Assembly: GCA_000226015.1 (NCBI GenBank)
Contig: JH155231.1
Coordinates: forward strand, 2,198 to 47,636
Reading direction: 5' to 3'
Source of the DNA: Mnemiopsis leidyi
Taxonomy: Eukaryota > Ctenophora > Tentaculata > Lobata > Bolinopsidae
Length of the DNA stretch: 45,439 nt
A program made the position numbers and the translations under genes. This document shows, piece by piece, positions 41,201-45,439 of the stretch. Numbering within the stretch: position 1 is the first letter of the stretch; each line of letters opens with the position of its first letter. Under the pieces are notes generated by a model, which was not told the origin of the DNA, ran no database searches, and saw only the letters and a list, made by a program, of their open reading frames with translations.

Positions 41201-42350
41201 TGCTGATGATTTTCTTGCATCCCCGCATGTTTTCTGGGTTTACACTGCAAAGAAGAACTCAAAATGGTCGGATTAGGTATTTGTTAAAAATAAGATTAAT
41301 TCTGACATCGTTGTAGTTCTGGTTGTAATCAGCTTTGTAATTCTGGTTGTAACCAGCTATGTACCGTCTGCGTGAAATGATTTAAAGTTAGATACTTAGA
41401 CGGCTGACCCAGGTTTCTCCTGCAGTGACAAAGAGGACACTGTCTGACACAGTGGCGGTAGACAGTGTGGGTGTGGAAGTTTCCACCAGTGAGCAAGGTT
41501 CTAGCGTTCTGAGAGGGGAGGAGGAGGAGGAGGGTCCCGAACCTACTGAATGTGACAGGTTAGTTTGTGTTCCGTGTTCAACTACCAGCACTGGTACTGA
41601 TGCTGGTACTTATACTGGTACTGACACTGGTTCTGGTACTGATACTGGTACTGTTTCTGGTACTGATGTTGGTTCTGGTACTGGTTATGGTACTGATACT
41701 GGTACTGTTTCTGGTATTGGTACTGGTTCTGGTACTGGTGCTGGTTATGGTACTGATACTGGTACTGTTTCTTGTACTGATGCTGGTTCTGGTACTGGTG
41801 CTGGTACTGGTTCTCGTACTAGTGCTGGTACTGGTACTGATGCTGGTTCTGGTACCGGTTCTGGTACTGTTTGTGGTACTGATACTGGTTCTGTTACTGA
41901 TACTGGTTCTGGTACTGATGCTGGTTCTGGTACTGATAGAGGTTCTGATACTGGTTCTAGTAATGATATGTGTAAGTACTGGTTTCTTGGTTACTCGTAC
42001 TGGTACTGGTTCTTGGTTTTGTACTGGAAATAATACTGTTACTTGTAATAGTCCAGGTACTGTTACTTATATTGATAACTGGTACCAATTCTGATATTGG
42101 TAACTGGTACTGGTATTGGTTCTGGTACTGTACTGGTTCTGGTGCTGAAATAGGTACTGGCACTGTTACCGATCTTTCAACTTTGGAGAGCAAAACCGTG
42201 ATAATTTATAACAATATTACACCACTTTAAAAAAGTTTTAGCTGACCTTATTAAACACAAATTGTCTCACTCACAAAAACAATTGATTTACTAAACTAAT
42301 TTTCCAGGAGCAGCTCAACTTCAAGCACCCTTTCTCCAGTCGAAATTTAA
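38224..42350 (+). CDS. MGRN1: Mahogunin (MGRN1/RNF157)-like RING E3 ubiquitin ligase, 9 exons
   Basis: Exons: 38224-38289, 38419-38821, 38972-39075, 39819-40008, 40232-40434, 40768-40843, 41025-41126, 41426-41558, 42308-42350 (TAA). They total 1320 nt (439 residues) in phase. The N-terminus MGSVL is a plausible N-myristoylation site, as in MGRN1 (MGSIL). Conserved strings follow: FIMGGEHFNTG, AYLFGE, LTFLNRRP, TLQSLVNIRRDSV, AGIGQQFSEP, FSVKVLKQKQ and LLQEIYGM-type sequence. The RING finger spans residues 259-297: CVVC, LPCRHLCLCYTC and CLMC, then PFRALLRI. MGRN1 monoubiquitinates TSG101 and affects endosomal trafficking and melanocortin signalling in mammals. Unusual here is a six-cysteine cluster at 102-111 (CCCPCNQCSC), where the vertebrate protein has a charged linker. 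The C-terminal tail is short and Ser/Glu-rich. Confidence 0.94.
39206..39673. mobile_element. MITE-like element with GGGGTCGTTC terminal inverted repeats
   Basis: GGGGTCGTTC at 39206-39215 is inverted at 39663-39672. The inside is AT-rich and contains repeated CGTCATCATT / GTCATAATGAC motifs but no frame. It lies in MGRN1-like intron 3. A second partial copy starts at 45379. No clear target duplication was found. Confidence 0.7.
40577..40765 (+). repeat. 63-bp tandem repeat x3 ending exactly at a splice acceptor
   Basis: Copies at 40577-40639, 40640-40702 and 40703-40765 are almost identical. The third is followed directly by AG, the acceptor of MGRN1-like exon 40768-40843, so each unit ends in an acceptor-like CAAACACACAG. 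Confidence 0.95.
41580..42160 (+). repeat. Hexamer-based microsatellite (GGTACT / GGTTCT / GATACT)
   Basis: About 580 bp of alternating GGTACT, GATACT and GGTTCT units, degraded in the last 150 bp. It begins about 20 bp after the donor of MGRN1-like exon 41426-41558. Confidence 0.93.
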
Positions 42351-42698
42351 ACTAAATTTCCCCGTTTGGAACCGCCCAATCATGTGAATTGTAAACTATT
42401 CAGCATATGAACTTGTAAAACTGCAAACTTCATTCTCAATGAAGTACTGTCTCCACAGTTTCCACGCTTTTAAACTTGCTGTGCGCTGTCACACTTGCTG
42501 GTTCTGATTTCCCCTTAATCTGTATCAGAACTGTACCATTACACCAATCAGTCTTAAATTTATATTTCTGACCAAAATGTCACGATCATGAACCAGAGAT
42601 CTAAATTTTCCATCTCCTCTTGTTGGCAGACGGACTTATACTTTGGAAAATTTCGACAGCACGCAACATTCACATTTTATCCAATTCCCACTGCAACA

Positions 42699-42704
42699 AT
42701 AAAA
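42699..42704 (+). promoter_or_regulatory. Candidate poly(A) signal AATAAA for the MGRN1-like gene
   Basis: It lies 349 nt after the stop codon on the coding strand. Use is not proven. Confidence 0.45.
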
Positions 42705-44192
42705 ACTATTGACTTCTGATTTTCTTTCAATCTACCCATTTCGTTGGCACCAGCCTTCAAGACCACCTTAACTCACTTAAGACATCATTGCATTCTGATT
42801 GGTCTAATATTTCGATTGTTTTTTCTGTTAATGTGTTGAGAAAAGTAGATGATCTAACATTATGACATTTTATTGTGGATCCGATTTTATTTCAAGAAAA
42901 TTGTTGTTTACATTTAAGAATTTCACTTGGGCAATTTTAAAATTTTGTTGATTATGAACTTTAAGATTGTCCTAACTTTGGCCCCGTCCCTGTTTTTCTA
43001 ATTTCATCGCAATTTCCTTTTGCCGATCAGAATGCTTTTTCATGATTTGCGATCACTCACACTCATAGTAGTCCATCAAAGAATAAGATAATGTTAGCAC
43101 CAAAATTAGGACAATCTATGTTTGGTTCAAAAAAGCTATTTGTTGGCGTACAGGGTAATAAAAGGTTTCAGTTTAGATGCTTTTTACTGTCACTACAATT
43201 TTTAAACCCAAAAAAGTTTTGCCTCCAAGTTTATGAACTCCATATAAGAAACCTTTCATTTTTATGTCAACCATTCTTCTGTTTGTCAGGATTGATCATA
43301 ATCAGTTTTATGAACATGAAAATATGGAAAATTCGTCTCTTTCTTTCAAGAATAAACAAGTATAGAACGGAATAACTATAAGATGTCCTATTCTATCAAA
43401 ACACGTGATGCGAAATCTATTATCAAACTCGTGCGGCCAAATTATCTCAGGAAAATCTCACTTTATTTCGATCACAGGTTTTTGAAGTGATTATACGAAA
43501 GAAGCCATAAAGCTTTAAGAAAAAATTTGAGTTGTCAGAGTTGAAAGATTATTTCTTGTTTCCGGATACGAACGCGCCTGCTTCAACTTCATTGCAATTC
43601 ACAGATCATGCTTGAAAGATTGACTATTCCCGAAGACTGAATTAAGGAATAGATTGAGAGTACTCGCGAATGATATTTTTAACTTTTTCGAGCTTTTAAT
43701 TAAAAATATAGAGCTTAATAAGCGTCAGATTATTTGAGAAACTGAAAATAAAGGCAGTTGTAGTTGTATTCCATCGTACGCAGAAAGGAGATTTTGATTA
43801 TTTCTAAGGATGATGAAATTTTGTATTTTATGTATGTAATTGTAATATCATATTTTGTAGATTTGAAAAATTGCCAATATTTTTTGACGAGATGCCATCC
43901 GTCTGTCGTATAGCTGCGAGAGTCAGGCGTATTTGTAATCGCGACAAAATCTTGGAGAAATAAACCTGACGTGAACGGTTTCCTCGATATTATAATAAGG
44001 TCGTTTATTCTTATCGTACATAATGATAAATCGAAGTGTTTACAATTATTTTCTGTCAGGCCCATTTCAAATTTTCATATTAAGGCTGCAAATTCTTGCA
44101 ATTGTCTTGACAACATAACTGCGACAATGGTTATAATTAATATTATATTTTTAGACAAACTTCCTCTCCTATTCTGAAAAATATGTTGAAAT
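42705..44192. other. Intergenic AT-rich region, nothing recognized
   Basis: Short frames such as 43091-43375 and the antisense 43730-44065 have AT-driven composition and no motifs. No RNA gene or tandem array was seen. Confidence 0.5.
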
Positions 44193-44490
44193 TGTACGGC
44201 AGCGCGCACCCTCCCGAGATTTTATTCTCTATTCGCTTCGAATGAGGGTCTGAAAAAGTCAGACAATGTTGAAATTAAAATTTAAGTTAGGTTAGGGTTT
44301 TTTTACTTTTAGCCTTAGCAACCCCTCTTCTTAGTTTTAGTTTTAGTTTAAATTAGAGGCTGACGACGTCGTTCCGTGTGATGTTTAACAAATTATATTG
44401 GCACATTTATTGTCTGACTTTGCCCGACCGTCGTTCGAAGCGAATAGAGAATAAAATGTCGGGAGGTTGCGCCCCGCCGTCAGCCGTACA
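44193..44490. mobile_element. MITE with about 75-80 bp terminal inverted repeats
   Basis: The left end at 44193-44267 (TGTACGGCAGCGCGCACCCT ... GTCAGACAA) is inverted at 44411-44490. Both contain the AGAGAATAAAAT and TTCGAAGCGAATAG blocks or their complements. The 140-bp centre has no coding capacity. The same terminus occurs at 11291-11375 and 44749-44820. Confidence 0.8.
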
Positions 44491-44748
44491 ACTAGTACTA
44501 CAAAACATTCCATTTCATCACAGTTTTTAAATATATCGAAACCTAAAATGCTCTGTATTATTCTAAATTTATTTTAATCAATACCCGACAATATTGATAA
44601 TATTAGTTGTCTGACCCTCATTTGAAGCCACGTCAGGTTTGTATGTTAATAACCTAGATCCAATGGGGCAGAGGGAAAACAAATAATATAATGACAGTTT
44701 ATTACAATTTGTTATTCAAATTTTTATCAAGCGAAAGAAAAGTTCACT

Positions 44749-44820
44749 TTGTCTGACTTTGTCCGACCCTCATTGACATTCGGAGAATAAAATGACGGGA
44801 GGGTGCGCGCTGCTGTACAA
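44749..44820. mobile_element. Second right-hand terminus of the same MITE family
   Basis: It begins TTTGTCTGACTTTGTCCGAC and ends GCGCGCTGCTGTACAA. It is in the same orientation as the right end of the element at 44193-44490. A weak partner (GTCTGACCCTCATTTGAAG) occurs at about 44609-44630. Confidence 0.6.
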
Positions 44821-44859
44821 AGTTCACTTCATTATCATACTCTTAGTAATTGTCGAGGT

Positions 44860-45000
44860 GTTACCCGACCCGCGCTTGCTACACGTTGCATAGCCCCGCG
44901 AAGCGGCAGCCTCCACACTCCAGCGCGGGCGAAGCGCGTGGCGGCGTGAGACAAACCCGCGCGCGGCTCGCAGTTTGCTGCTCTCCTGGCGAGGAGAGAA
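44860..45000. other. GC-rich segment resembling 11215-11290
   Basis: A locally GC-rich, hairpin-prone stretch (GCGCGGGCGAAGCGCG, CCGCGAAGCGG) adjoining the MITE end, in the same relative setting as the GC-rich piece at 11215-11290 beside the solo terminus. It is probably part of a larger non-autonomous element. Confidence 0.4.
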
Positions 45001-45005
45001 CGTTA

Positions 45006-45125
45006 GACGGATATCATCTCGTCAACTTAGTTAGACTTAGACGGATATCATCTCGTCAATTTAACATAGTCAATTTAACTTAGTCAATTTAACATAGTCA
45101 ATTTAACTTAGTCAATTTAACTTAG
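45006..45125 (+). repeat. Direct repeats: TTAGACGGATATCATCTCGT x2 and AGTCAATTTAAC(A/T)T x5
   Basis: The first unit is duplicated about 32 bp apart and is followed by five short units of 13-14 bp. Confidence 0.85.
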
Positions 45126-45260
45126 TAATCAAACTAATTCAAGACACAGATTATATGTAAGTGTAACATAATGTTGAACACGATGAAGAACAACACCTAG
45201 AATGCAATAACATAATGAAATTTAATGTAAATAAAGGTGTAATTTTTTAAAAGGGTCCGG

Positions 45261-45368
45261 TCAACGGGCGATGCGCGTCTAGAAATATAATTTCTTCGAA
45301 ATGTCGCCAGGCCAGAATAATGCGTGACAGCGCGTGATGGCCGCGACAGTAGGTTATCAACCTACAAA
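45261..45368. repeat. Dispersed GC-rich repeat, copy 2 (inverted relative to 10917-11010)
   Basis: The reverse complement matches 10917-11010 over nearly its whole length with small indels, including GCGCGTGATGGCCGCG. Confidence 0.75.
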
Positions 45369-45378
45369 TAAACTTAAA

Positions 45379-45439
45379 GGGTCGTTCACTGTCAGTGTGC
45401 AGTGTCAGCGCGTGTCACATATGAGTATGGCGTCAGCAA
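45379..45439. mobile_element. Partial copy of the GGGTCGTTC MITE at the window edge
   Basis: It begins GGGTCGTTCACT and later reads CATATGAGTATGGCGTCAGC, matching the first 30 bp of the element at 39206 with an insertion. It runs off the window. Confidence 0.55.

Noticed and set aside
41567..42094. 175-codon + strand frame of alternating Leu and Val
   Set aside because: It is a second reading frame of the hexamer microsatellite; its hydrophobicity is a composition artefact.
43091..44177. Several 68-111 codon frames on both strands
   Set aside because: AT-rich random frames with no domain, signal or splice support.

Overview
This window comes from an intron-rich animal nuclear genome. All host genes are split by GT-AG introns, and the products are conserved metazoan proteins: HGSNAT-like, TM9SF4-like, DCAF6-like and MGRN1-like. 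It also carries a eukaryotic tRNA-Ser gene, an intact hAT transposon, many minisatellites and a 10-N scaffold gap. The AT-rich introns, fold-back elements, secreted lectin/TSP1 protein and bacterial-type single-exon hydrolases suggest an early-branching marine invertebrate, tentatively a cnidarian such as a hydrozoan. The species cannot be fixed from the sequence.

Layout. (1) 1-9192, + strand: last five exons of a heparan-alpha-glucosaminide N-acetyltransferase-like gene. Its 6.7 kb intron holds a complete single-exon CocE/NonD-type hydrolase (1963-4251). (2) 9193-13463: intergenic DNA full of fold-back elements and inverted repeats. (3) 13464-15431, +: single-exon S9 prolyl-oligopeptidase-family peptidase. 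(4) 16275-25305, +: complete 15-exon TM9SF4-like gene of 607 codons. One intron holds an antisense tRNA-Ser(AGA), and another holds an antisense two-exon secreted lectin-like gene. (5) 26165-37052, +: eight-exon DCAF6-like WD40 gene. Its third intron (7.7 kb) holds an antisense six-exon gene for a secreted fucolectin-type + thrombospondin-1 protein, and next to it a complete hAT transposon with 8-bp target-site duplications. (6) 38224-42350, +: nine-exon MGRN1/mahogunin-like RING E3 ligase. (7) 42351-45439: non-coding DNA with MITE-like copies, two of which match repeats in the 10.9-11.4 kb region.

The exon models were built by reading splice sites and checking phase. Each complete split gene closes in frame: TM9SF4 1824 nt, DCAF6-like 1644 nt, MGRN1-like 1320 nt, lectin-TSP1 675 nt. 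The host genes share a cellular theme, the endolysosomal system (HGSNAT, TM9SF4) and ubiquitin ligation (DCAF6, MGRN1), but nothing shows that they are co-regulated.

The most unusual patterns are three. Genes are nested inside introns of three of the four host genes. Tandem arrays repeatedly end at, or within a few tens of bases of, splice sites. The palindrome TCACGTGA occurs about ten times.
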